A DNA stretch of 32,679 bases from Alkalihalobacillus alcalophilus ATCC 27647 = CGMCC 1.3604. GTDB taxonomy: Bacteria > Bacillota > Bacilli > Bacillales > Bacillaceae_D. A program made the position numbers and the translations under genes. Each line of letters begins with the position of its first letter. Positions within the stretch are counted from its first letter, which is position 1. Where the stretch lies: positions 1 through 32,679 of the forward strand of contig NZ_ALPT02000048.1 of NCBI RefSeq assembly GCF_000292245.2, read 5' to 3'. Positions 8,698 to 15,146 of the stretch are shown piece after piece. The notes beneath the pieces are model-generated. The model was not told where the DNA came from, did no database searches, and was given only the letters and a program-made list of their open reading frames with translations.

Positions 8698-8845
8698 CAA
8701 ATACATCTGGTGGAATTTTAGGCCACTTTTTCCGCATTGTATTCTCTAAGCCATCTAAATAACCGCTTTTATAAAGAAGACCAACCATTTTTGGGGGATT
8801 TAAGGATTCAACTGATTCTCTAATCTTATTCCAAAGATCATCCAC
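8698..8845 (-). pseudogene. Sigma-70-like gene, 5' part, cut by the IS21 element
   Basis: A GTG start at 8845 with GGAGGTG 9 bases upstream opens a frame reading VDDLWNKIRES, then LLYKSGYLDGLENTMRKKWP and KIPPDVF. It runs into the CAAA duplication at the right end of the element and continues in frame at 6282. The combined product resembles small sigma-70/ECF-like proteins that start with a helical region before region 2. I infer the sigma assignment from the region-2-like GGYIYKVAYYKA segment in the other half; it is a moderate call. Confidence 0.6.
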
Positions 8846-8882
8846 ACCTCATGTCACCTCCGTATCAAGTTTTTTGGTTCTT

Positions 8883-9064
8883 CTACTTAAGGTAGTAATA
8901 ATTGTTACACTTATTTTTTTCGGTTGCTATTCCTTAGATGGGTAGTTCTTCTATTTTCTCCTCTACTTAATAAGTAATTGCTGTTACACTCTGATCTTTT
9001 TTTATCTTTAACTAGGTATGTTATCCTTTTTTCGTTTCTACTTTATAAGTAATTATTGTTACAC
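8883..9064. repeat. Three direct repeats upstream of the sigma-like gene
   Basis: Copies at 8883-8910, 8963-8989 and 9038-9064 share CTACTT, then a variable AAGTAAT-like middle, then TTGTTACAC (GCTGTTACAC in the second). The spacing is 80 and 75 bases. Read on the minus strand, each gives GTGTAACA followed by a nearly palindromic ACTTATTAAGTAG. They stand directly upstream of the sigma-like start, so they may be operators or tandem promoters recognised by that factor (inference). There is no coding sequence between 8846 and 9180. Confidence 0.7.
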
Positions 9065-9091
9065 CTAAAAGATATTTATCCATAAGTTTAT

Positions 9092-9125
9092 AAAAAATCC
9101 CTTCAAGTTTCTGAACAAGAAGGGA
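9092..9125 (-). terminator. Terminator of the TdeIII-family nuclease gene
   Basis: On the minus strand TCCCTTC (9119-9125) pairs with GAAGGGA (9098-9104), followed by TTTTTT. It lies about 55 bases behind the stop codon. Confidence 0.7.
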
Positions 9126-9180
9126 ATAACATGCTAGTTAATGCTATTTTATTGTTGAGTTATTATATTGGAAATCTGCC

Positions 9181-9963
9181 TTATGGATTAAATATCTCAC
9201 TAAACTGGGAACCAAATCCTTCATTACCTAGTTCAATAAATAACGACCGTATTTCCTCCCAAGTTCCTGTTTCACCAGATAAGAAGCTCCAAAAATTATT
9301 TTCTATCAAAGCATCTATTCCCTGATTAAGCGGATAAGCTCTAGAACCATTTTTAGACCACCAAGAAGTTTCATAAGGATTAAATGGAAAAGCAATATGA
9401 GCTTTCAACTGTGCTTGGGGTTCTTTACACAATCTGTAAGCATACCAATTCATTAATGTGCTATTAAGCTTTAATCCGCTACTTTGATTAATTTGGTTAG
9501 TCTTTATATCAAACAAATATTCAACACCATCTTTTTTTAACCATAAATCTACTCCTTCACCAGATGTAACGTTTATGAATTTTAAATTGCTTAAGTTTAG
9601 CCCACTTATAACAGTCCTAAGTTCGTAAACATACTCTTGTAAAGTAACACTGTTACTTCTATTTTCTCTCTCTCTTCTCCACTTATCTACTACTTCTGAT
9701 ACTTCTTTCGGTAACTTATCAGGCATCTCAAGTCGGTCAGGTATTACAGTAAATCCATTTGATTCAGCTATTGTTCTTGCAATTGGCTCCCATAACGTTG
9801 TACCAAGACTTGTTTCTAATCCACCAACTAAAGATCGGATTCTTCTTTCTTTTGGAAAAATGTAATCCAATACATGTGTTGTTCTAACGTCACGATTAAC
9901 AAAGAAATTTCTAATTGAACTTTCAATATTAACTTTGATTCTTTCTTTTAATTGTTGATCCAT
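9181..9963 (-). CDS. Type II restriction endonuclease, TdeIII family (GGNCC type)
   Basis: This 260-residue protein matches the TdeIII/MjaII family. The N-terminal block FPKERRIRSLVGGLETSLG, then TLWEPIARTIA, is characteristic. The PD-(D/E)XK-type active site is visible: Asp139 in GEGVDLWLKK, then Asp152 and Lys154 in YLFDIKTNQ. Members are known to recognise GGNCC. The start at 9963 has AGAGGG 6 bases upstream. It lies on the same strand as the C5 methyltransferase about 2.4 kb upstream, which would protect the host DNA. A second, unrelated GGNCC-type nuclease (Eco47II family) lies between them. The family assignment is from recognised motifs; specificity is inferred. Confidence 0.85.
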   Translation of the reverse strand: MDQQLKERIKVNIESSIRNFFVNRDVRTTHVLDYIFPKERRIRSLVGGLETSLGTTLWEPIARTIAESNGFTVIPDRLEMPDKLPKEVSEVVDKWRRERENRSNSVTLQEYVYELRTVISGLNLSNLKFINVTSGEGVDLWLKKDGVEYLFDIKTNQINQSSGLKLNSTLMNWYAYRLCKEPQAQLKAHIAFPFNPYETSWWSKNGSRAYPLNQGIDALIENNFWSFLSGETGTWEEIRSLFIELGNEGFGSQFSEIFNP

Positions 9964-10089
9964 ACTATTCCCTCTCTTTTAAAAATTACGAAATTATGTA
10001 AGGTAACTATACCAATTATTTAAAGTGATGTTTTTTATATGGTTAAATAATACTAACAACTGTTAATAGGGATGAATTCACTAAACATG

Positions 10090-10128
10090 CAATAAAAAGC
10101 ACTCAAAATTGATGATTATGAATGCTTT
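10090..10128 (-). terminator. Terminator of the mazG-like gene
   Basis: On the minus strand AAAGCATTC (10120-10128) pairs with GAGTGCTTT (10096-10104), with one wobble, followed by TTATT. It closes the mazG-like unit before the TdeIII-family gene. Confidence 0.6.
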
Positions 10129-10142
10129 CTTAATATACCTGT

Positions 10143-10523
10143 TTATTTTTTTACCGGAATATCTTTGTTCTTTCTTTTTTTTACTTCTTCCATTTTTGAA
10201 TAGAAACTATCCTCTATATCTACTTCAAAATAATTTGCAAACTTTGTAATATAAGCTAAGCAATCAGCAAACTCCTTACCCAAATTTTCTTTAATAGACT
10301 CTTTGGCTATATTAAAGGCCTGTTGTTCATCCATACCTTCGTTTATTAATGAATTAGTCTTGTTGAACGCTTCCCTTAACTCCTCCGCTATCTCTGCAAC
10401 CTCTGTTGTCAATAGCATGTAATTATTTAAAAGAGAAGATTTTGTTTTTTCATAGTTATCTGTATTAATTTTCCAGTTCATTTCTTCATGGTACTGTTTC
10501 ATATATTCTTGTAATTGTTTCAT
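10143..10523 (-). CDS. MazG-like nucleotide pyrophosphohydrolase
   Basis: A 126-residue all-alpha protein with the metal-binding pattern of the MazG/all-alpha NTP-PPase superfamily. EVAEIAEELREAF (about residues 41-53) supplies the EXXE motif, and GKEFADCLAYITKFA (about 88-102) supplies the EXXD motif. Such enzymes hydrolyse (d)NTPs to NMPs and pyrophosphate. The start at 10523 has CGGAGGA about 8 bases upstream. It is an independent unit between two restriction nuclease genes, with terminators on both sides. A house-cleaning or nucleotide-limiting role alongside restriction is possible but is inference. Confidence 0.8.
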   Translation of the reverse strand: MKQLQEYMKQYHEEMNWKINTDNYEKTKSSLLNNYMLLTTEVAEIAEELREAFNKTNSLINEGMDEQQAFNIAKESIKENLGKEFADCLAYITKFANYFEVDIEDSFYSKMEEVKKRKNKDIPVKK

Positions 10524-10611
10524 TGAGCGTTCCTCCGTTTAAAGAATAACCGATATAAATACTACACCAAATATGACGCTTCACCAAAGAATATTTAGTC
10601 AACAAAAATGA

Positions 10612-10650
10612 AATAAATAAAGAGAAGGTCGACTAAAAAAAGACCTTCTC
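10612..10650 (-). terminator. Terminator of the Eco47II-family nuclease operon
   Basis: GAGAAGGTC (10622-10630) and GACCTTCTC (10642-10650) form a perfect 9-base stem; on the minus strand it is followed by TTTATTTATTT. It is placed directly behind the nuclease stop at 10669. Confidence 0.75.
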
Positions 10651-10668
10651 CTAAAAGTAAGCTAAAAC

Positions 10669-11463
10669 TCAAATTGGAAAACCTTTGTAATGTCCAAAAT
10701 TATCATTAAATAATTGTGTTAATATGTTTGTACCATTTTTTTGAGAACGGTTAAATAATTCACTAAATAGATGGGAATGATCTTCTGTATCAATAATTTC
10801 TGTGGTGTATTTTATTTGTGTTTGTAAAAGATCCTCAATTGCTCTAGGTAAAGCTTTACATACTTTTGCAAACGCATGGGAATCGCCAGTAACTATTTCA
10901 TAAAAATAGTCACCTGAAACTTTATAAACTCTTGGATGATTATAGACTCTCATTTTATCAGGGCCTTTTGTCTTATCAAAAGTTTGATTCCATTGGGTAC
11001 AATAGCTAGTTGGAGCAATTAATGAAACCCAGTAACACTTGGCATCAGAATACTCTTCAGCAAATCTTTCCAATTTTTGATATGTACTTTCTTTAGAACT
11101 ACTGTTTACCGTATTTCTTTTATTTTTAATCTCTGCAAATAAAGTATTATCTTTTCTCTTGATGTCATAACCGGCATTACCTTTTTGAATAAATCCTTCA
11201 ATTTCTCCGAGTAGCTTTTCATGAAAGTGGCCGATGAAATTACTGATATTTTTATCCATTTGACGTTGCACTTCACGTTCAATTAATTCTTTCTCTGAGA
11301 CTCCCGAAAAAATCATATCAAAAGTAAGTTTTATCGGGTCAATTTGATTATTATAAAACTTTTTTATTGTATATTCATTCTTTTGTTTTTCATATTCAAT
11401 ATAAATAGATTTTATACAATCTAAAAAGCACTGATCATCAATAAAGTCAACAAACTTATTCAT
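10669..11463 (-). CDS. Type II restriction endonuclease, Eco47II family (GGNCC type)
   Basis: This 264-residue protein matches the Eco47II/Sau96I-like family. FIDDQCFLDCIKSIY and KFYNNQIDPIKLTFDM begin it, IGHFHEKLLGEIEGF follows. The PD-(D/E)XK core is GYDIKRKDNTLFAEIKNKRN, with Asp100, Glu111 and Lys113. Members cut GGNCC. The start at 11463 has TTGGAGGA 6 bases upstream and follows the preceding gene by 15 bases, so both are one operon driven by the promoter at 12232-12260. The C5 methyltransferase upstream is the expected protecting partner. It is complete by length and motifs. Confidence 0.88.
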   Translation of the reverse strand: MNKFVDFIDDQCFLDCIKSIYIEYEKQKNEYTIKKFYNNQIDPIKLTFDMIFSGVSEKELIEREVQRQMDKNISNFIGHFHEKLLGEIEGFIQKGNAGYDIKRKDNTLFAEIKNKRNTVNSSSKESTYQKLERFAEEYSDAKCYWVSLIAPTSYCTQWNQTFDKTKGPDKMRVYNHPRVYKVSGDYFYEIVTGDSHAFAKVCKALPRAIEDLLQTQIKYTTEIIDTEDHSHLFSELFNRSQKNGTNILTQLFNDNFGHYKGFPI

Positions 11464-11478
11464 AACAATCCTCCAACC

Positions 11479-12159
11479 TTAAATATGACTATCAATGGAA
11501 CGTATTACTCTACCTATTTGACTGTCTAATGAAACATAATTAATATCTGTTTTGTCCCAAAACTGACTACCAATCAGTTTTTGAATAGTGCCACTATAGG
11601 TCCATCTACAAGTACAATCTATACTTGCGACGAAATAAGCATTTGAAAATGCGGATAATTCTTGCGTCGACCTATGAGAATGTGCTCCTGTTAAAGTATC
11701 TTTTTTTGTTTTTAATTGAGTATAATAAGGAACACCAGTATTTTTATCAACCAAGATTATGTCGATACCTTTTAATTTAAAGCCTAATTCATATTCTGGA
11801 GAAATGACATTACTTGATAACATCGCTATCCTTTCCCACAAATTACCCATTTTTGTTGATAAACTTCTAGTAATCGAATTCGCTGCTCCTCCAGATGGTG
11901 CATTATACTTTGTAAATAAGTTAGTTGCACCGGTTAATGCTCTAGCTTTAAGAGCCGGTATTTCTGCAATAAAGTTTGTTTGAAATGTATTTAAGATAGT
12001 TGAAATTTGTGCAGTGTGATCAGTTTTTCCGCTTAGAATTCCTGGAATATATGTATTTATTATTGGTTCCCACATGCTAGATAGTACAATAGGGTCATTT
12101 ATACTATCAGGATTTCTACCATGATGAGCTTCAAATGCCCTATATAAAACATCTCTCAT
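11479..12159 (-). CDS. Putative PD-(D/E)XK nuclease-like protein in the restriction cluster
   Basis: I do not recognise the family of this 226-residue protein. A core resembling a restriction nuclease is visible: MGNLWERIAML (Glu109), then KGIDIILVDKNTG (Asp133) and YYTQLKTKKDTLTGAH (Gln148, Lys150). The helix with Glu, Asp after a hairpin, and QxK instead of ExK fit a PD-(D/E)XK variant. It is cotranscribed with the Eco47II-family gene (15-base gap), behind its own promoter and separated from the methyltransferase by a terminator. It may be a third nuclease, a specificity or control partner, or a nicking enzyme for the same site. Function is inferred from neighbourhood and the motif only. 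Confidence 0.55.
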   Translation of the reverse strand: MRDVLYRAFEAHHGRNPDSINDPIVLSSMWEPIINTYIPGILSGKTDHTAQISTILNTFQTNFIAEIPALKARALTGATNLFTKYNAPSGGAANSITRSLSTKMGNLWERIAMLSSNVISPEYELGFKLKGIDIILVDKNTGVPYYTQLKTKKDTLTGAHSHRSTQELSAFSNAYFVASIDCTCRWTYSGTIQKLIGSQFWDKTDINYVSLDSQIGRVIRSIDSHI

Positions 12160-12231
12160 ATTTCACATCCTCACATTTTTAATAATGAAAATCGCTTTTT
12201 AACACCAAATAATACCTATTACTCATCTTTA

Positions 12232-12260
12232 ATTATATATATGTAGCAATTTTGTATCAA
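12232..12260 (-). promoter_or_regulatory. Promoter of the nuclease operon
   Basis: TTGATA (12255-12260) and TATAAT (12232-12237) on the minus strand with a 17-base spacer. It is near consensus and lies between the methyltransferase terminator and the first nuclease gene, so nuclease and methyltransferase are transcribed separately. Confidence 0.7.
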
Positions 12261-12288
12261 TAGTAATTAATTTTAAAGTTTATTCAAT

Positions 12289-12325
12289 AAAAAATACCTA
12301 CTCTAGGTAATGAGTAGGTATTTTT
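12289..12325. terminator. Bidirectional terminator behind the methyltransferase gene
   Basis: AAAAATACCTACTC (12290-12303) and GAGTAGGTATTTTT (12312-12325) form a perfect 14-base stem with A and T tracts on the flanks. On the minus strand it closes the methyltransferase unit 8 bases after the stop. Confidence 0.8.
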
Positions 12326-12332
12326 AAGTATA

Positions 12333-13691
12333 TTAATTTGGAATACTAAATAAATTCATTTGTTCCACTACTTTTTGATTATTCTCATTAACGTTATAGT
12401 TATTAGTATTTGGTGCAACCATTTGATTTAAAGTATGAATCATTGATAAGCCAACATGACGAGCCAATTCCATAGGTACAGCATTTCCAATCTGTTTATA
12501 CTGTTGTGTCATTGAGCCTTCAAATATCCAATTATCAGGAAAGCTTTGGATTCTAGCATATTCTCTAACTGTAAATGGCCTTGTTTCATCCGGGTGACAA
12601 CGTTCGGTTTGTTTCATATCAGGTGCAGTTGTAAGAGTTAAACATGGCTCGTCCCACGAGATTCTCCTTGCAATCCCTGTCTTTCCTCCCCCCAAATAAA
12701 ATGACCCTTTCATGTATTCCATTTGGATTTCGATAGGTAAATCTCTCCAATAACCACCAGGCGGTACCATTTCCATTATTTCACGTTTACGTTCTGGATA
12801 TTGACGGCCGGGAGAGTCAGGAACATTCTGTAGCACATCACGAAGAACAGGGATATAATCACGTGGAGCTGGAAATCTAAAATTAGACTCAAAATCTTTT
12901 CTAGTACCAATAATGAAAATCCGTTCTCTTTTTTGTGCAACATTATAATTAGTTGCTTTTAGTACCTTGTAAGTTACGTTATAGCCAATTTCATCAAATA
13001 CATCCATCATCCCTTGAAGTGTCTTACCTTTTTCATGACTCACTAGTCCCCTAACATTTTCCGCCAGAAACATTTTTGGTCTTAGCTCATTTAATAATTG
13101 AGCATACCAATAGAACATGGTTCCTCTTGCATCTTTAAGTCCAAGTTTCTTGCCCGCAAAACTAAAAGCTTGACAAGGATAGCCACCTGATAATATGTCT
13201 ATTTCTTCATCTCCAATATAATTTCTAATTCCTTCTTTAACAATATCGGCAATATCACCTTCAATTACATTTAAATCTGGTCGATTTGTTCTAAGTGTTG
13301 AACAAGCATGCTTATCGATTTCAAGAGCAGCAGCAGCTTCAAAACCAGCTTCCTCTAAGCCAAGCATTAAACCACCGGCACCAGCAAATACTTCCAAGAC
13401 TCTATAAGGACGAGCTGGTGTAATATCGTTGTTAACTACATCTAAAAAATTATTGCCTGCTTCTCGATCTTTATAATCAATTTGTGGCCGCTCTCTAGTA
13501 TCTAAATCAGTAGGCGTAACCCCGAAAAAACTGCATAAGTCATAAAGCTCTTCTTGAGACTCCACTTTTCCAGTTTTTATAATATGGTCTAATTTATCTT
13601 TAGTAATGCCTAACTTTTCGGCCCAATCTATATTTTTTTCAAAATCTGTTTTATTAATTAAGTTTTGTAAATTCTCAATCCTAATTTCCAT
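12333..13691 (-). CDS. DNA (cytosine-5)-methyltransferase with N-terminal HTH-like region
   Basis: This C5-cytosine methyltransferase has 452 residues from the start at 13691, chosen because GGGAGG lies 10 bases upstream. Catalytic motifs in order: I VFAGAGGLMLGLE (about 101-113), IV SGGYPCQAFSFAG with catalytic Cys173, VI AENVRGL, VIII QKRERIFIIG, and X YKQIGNAVP near the C-terminus. Residues about 1-65 form a small helical domain (WAEKLGITKDKLDHIIKTG, then LYDLCSFFGVTPTDL) resembling an XRE-type HTH. Such N-terminal HTHs autoregulate M.EcoRII- and M.SsoII-type enzymes. The neighbouring GGNCC-type nucleases suggest the target GGNCC (inference). It has its own promoter at 13738-13766 and its own terminator. 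Confidence 0.92.
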   Translation of the reverse strand: MEIRIENLQNLINKTDFEKNIDWAEKLGITKDKLDHIIKTGKVESQEELYDLCSFFGVTPTDLDTRERPQIDYKDREAGNNFLDVVNNDITPARPYRVLEVFAGAGGLMLGLEEAGFEAAAALEIDKHACSTLRTNRPDLNVIEGDIADIVKEGIRNYIGDEEIDILSGGYPCQAFSFAGKKLGLKDARGTMFYWYAQLLNELRPKMFLAENVRGLVSHEKGKTLQGMMDVFDEIGYNVTYKVLKATNYNVAQKRERIFIIGTRKDFESNFRFPAPRDYIPVLRDVLQNVPDSPGRQYPERKREIMEMVPPGGYWRDLPIEIQMEYMKGSFYLGGGKTGIARRISWDEPCLTLTTAPDMKQTERCHPDETRPFTVREYARIQSFPDNWIFEGSMTQQYKQIGNAVPMELARHVGLSMIHTLNQMVAPNTNNYNVNENNQKVVEQMNLFSIPN

Positions 13692-13737
13692 TTTGAATAG
13701 TCCTCCCTTCAAAATACAAACACATGTTCTCATTTAA

Positions 13738-13766
13738 AGTATAAGGGTTGTCCATATTTTTCACAA
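13738..13766 (-). promoter_or_regulatory. Promoter of the methyltransferase gene
   Basis: TTGTGA (13761-13766) and TATACT (13738-13743) on the minus strand with a 17-base spacer, about 45 bases upstream of the start. It is a possible target of the enzyme's own HTH region. Confidence 0.6.
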
Positions 13767-13954
13767 GTTTTATTATTTATTGTATCATAGAACCCTGGCG
13801 ATTGGTGTTAGTAAATACTACTATTCTTTAAATATTAGTATAGTTTATTGTTGTCAAAATCTTCACTCTAAATTAACAAAATAGTAATATTTATTGGCGA
13901 ATAGAGAAAAGGCAGTACTATCTCTTTTTAATAAGTTTCATGAAGGAGATAAGG

Positions 13955-13993
13955 TTATGCCAAACATATAAATGCTCTTTAACTTTGGCATAA
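13955..13993. repeat. Perfect 10-base inverted repeat
   Basis: TTATGCCAAA (13955-13964) and TTTGGCATAA (13984-13993), loop 19 bases, no T-tract. It lies in the otherwise gene-free stretch 13767-14016 upstream of the methyltransferase promoter. Role unknown. Confidence 0.5.
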
Positions 13994-14016
13994 GTAACTT
14001 CCTTTTCGTCGTAAAA

Positions 14017-14124
14017 TTAATCCATATCAGATGTTAACCCAACTATAACCTGTAATTGTGTTATCTTTTCTTTATTAATTGGTTCTTTGTTTTGTTCTAT
14101 CGATAATGCTTCTATGTTATCCAT
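14017..14124 (-). CDS. Small ORF of 35 codons, unknown function
   Basis: An ATG at 14124 follows AAAGGGGGC with a suitable spacing and opens a 35-residue acidic peptide (starts MDNIEALSIEQNKEP, ends GLTSDMD). Its start overlaps the end of the fragment at 14117-14271 (ATGGATAA), as in genes that are translationally coupled. It lies downstream of a replication-protein remnant on the same strand, so it may be the last readable gene of a decayed mobile element. No family is recognised, and it could be a fragment. Confidence 0.35.
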   Translation of the reverse strand: MDNIEALSIEQNKEPINKEKITQLQVIVGLTSDMD

Positions 14125-14271
14125 TATTAGCCCCCTTTCGCCTTTGTAATTCTCTACTTGCAATGCTAATGCTGTCAATAATTACATCTAATTCTTTGGT
14201 GCTGAGGCATGATTCAACTTTATTGATTCCAAAGGTGTACTATTTCTACCACTAATTTTTTTGAGTAACAT
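14117..14271 (-). pseudogene. Frameshifted small gene of a decayed element
   Basis: An ATG at 14271 starts MLLKKISGRNSTPLESIK. After a one-base shift near 14215 the frame continues as VESCLSTKELDVIIDS, then SIASRELQRRKGANNG, ending at 14117. The two frames join to a plausible small helical protein. It is of unknown function and sits between the replication-protein remnant and the 35-codon ORF. Confidence 0.35.
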
Positions 14272-14303
14272 ATTTTTTGAGTAAATATCCAACTAAAAAG
14301 TTC

Positions 14304-14760
14304 CTACAGGTAGTAATTTATATTATTCAGGGAAGAAAAAGTTGGATTAGATTTATAATTTTTACTACCGTCATAATCAAAATCATTGGAATTATCGATA
14401 TGCGTCGATTGTGTCAGTTTCTTTTGTGCTCTTTCTAAACGTAATAATCTACCTTTACTCCTCCTTGGCAGTTCTATAAATTCAACGCCCTTACTTCTCA
14501 AAGCCGAAGCTATGCTTCTTAACCTTTGCCTCAGTTTATTTGCTGTTGGCCAGTAACTGCTATAGGGTCTGATTCTAGGCATTGGTCTACAGCTTTAGCT
14601 TGGTTCCCCATAAATACATTAGTTAATTCACCCTCTGGCCAACCAAGAAAATTCGCATAGCCTACTGCAGCATTTAATAACTTTTGAGGTGTAGCAGCTA
14701 CAAATCTCGTTCCTAATTGCTTTGATGTTATTTCGAAAAACCTCTTATCTATATATTTTT
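14304..14760 (-). pseudogene. C-terminal remnant of a mobile-element primase/helicase-type replication protein
   Basis: Two minus-strand frames join to one protein tail. From about 14745 the frame reads TSKQLGTRFVAATPQK, then GWPEGELTNVFMGNQAKAV and DQCLESDPIAV. A second frame, open from 14582 to 14304, gives SYWPTANKLRQRLRSIASAL, then RSKGVEFIELPRRSKGRLLR. The pattern WPxxANxLxxRLRxIAxALRxxGIE, then RxKGRLxRL, resembles the winged-helix C-terminus of phage and plasmid primase/helicase proteins. A short deletion or frameshift separates the halves, and the N-terminal enzyme domains are gone. It is evidence of an old integrated phage or ICE. The family call is moderate. Confidence 0.5.
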
Positions 14761-14773
14761 AAAGAATCACTAA

Positions 14774-14792
14774 AGGTTATCTTTTGCAACAT
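14774..14792. repeat. 19-base direct repeat, copy 1
   Basis: AGGTTATCTTTTGCAACAT, identical to 15049-15067, 275 bases apart. The copies bracket the broken XRE gene; this copy overlaps its 3' end. Confidence 0.85.
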
Positions 14793-15004
14793 AATTTATT
14801 AAAAAAAATTTCCTCTAAATCAGAATTCAATTCTTGGGCTATTTTATAAGCTACAGTTGGAGATAGATTTCTTTTACCACTTAATATTTGGGATAATTAT
14901 GAATGTGAAATGCCTATCTTTTTAGCAGAACCTCGCAAACTGATTCCCTGTTTCCCTATCATGATTCTAGTATTGATCATATTTTTAATCAAAATGTTAA
15001 TCAC
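14777..15004 (-). pseudogene. XRE-family repressor with an internal stop codon
   Basis: A GTG start at 15004 with GAGGTG 6 bases upstream opens an XRE-type HTH: IMIGKQGISLRGSAKKIGIS, HS, then a TAA at 14897-14899, then LSQILSGKRNLSPTVAYKIA and QELNSDLEEIFFNKL. The TAA stands where the family has Tyr (SHSYLSQ), so a single base change in TAT or TAC caused it. Otherwise the frame is open for 76 codons to 14777. A near-consensus promoter at 15036-15064 still precedes it. It is divergent from the intact XRE gene at 15147. Confidence 0.7.
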
Positions 15005-15035
15005 TAAAAGCACCTCACTTATAATGTTTGATCTT

Positions 15036-15064
15036 AGTATAAAACATCAGGTTATCTTTTGCAA
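15036..15064 (-). promoter_or_regulatory. Promoter of the broken XRE gene, overlapping a repeat
   Basis: TTGCAA (15059-15064) and TATACT (15036-15041) on the minus strand, spacer 17. The -35 is inside the 19-base direct repeat, which could therefore be an operator. Confidence 0.6.
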
Positions 15065-15067
15065 CAT
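15049..15067. repeat. 19-base direct repeat, copy 2
   Basis: Identical to 14774-14792. A related sequence (GTTGCGAATGTTAC) lies at the -35 of the divergent promoter at 15084-15097. Together these suggest repressor sites. Confidence 0.8.
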
Positions 15068-15084
15068 TTTTTTTGCAGGAAGTG

Positions 15085-15113
15085 TTGCGAATGTTACATT
15101 GGTTATATATACT
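15085..15113 (+). promoter_or_regulatory. Promoter of the intact XRE gene
   Basis: TTGCGA (15085-15090) and TATACT (15108-15113), spacer 17, about 25 bases upstream of the ribosome site. It faces away from the promoter of the broken XRE gene. Confidence 0.6.
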
Positions 15114-15146
15114 TTAAACAAAGTTACCACTTAGGAGGTGATTATT

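Noticed and set aside
8883..9064. CRISPR array
   Set aside because: Only three imperfect repeats with unequal 48-52-base spacers and no cas genes; better explained as regulatory repeats.
14910..15134. 74-codon plus-strand frame
   Set aside because: Antisense to the XRE pseudogene, covers both promoters and has no ribosome site.
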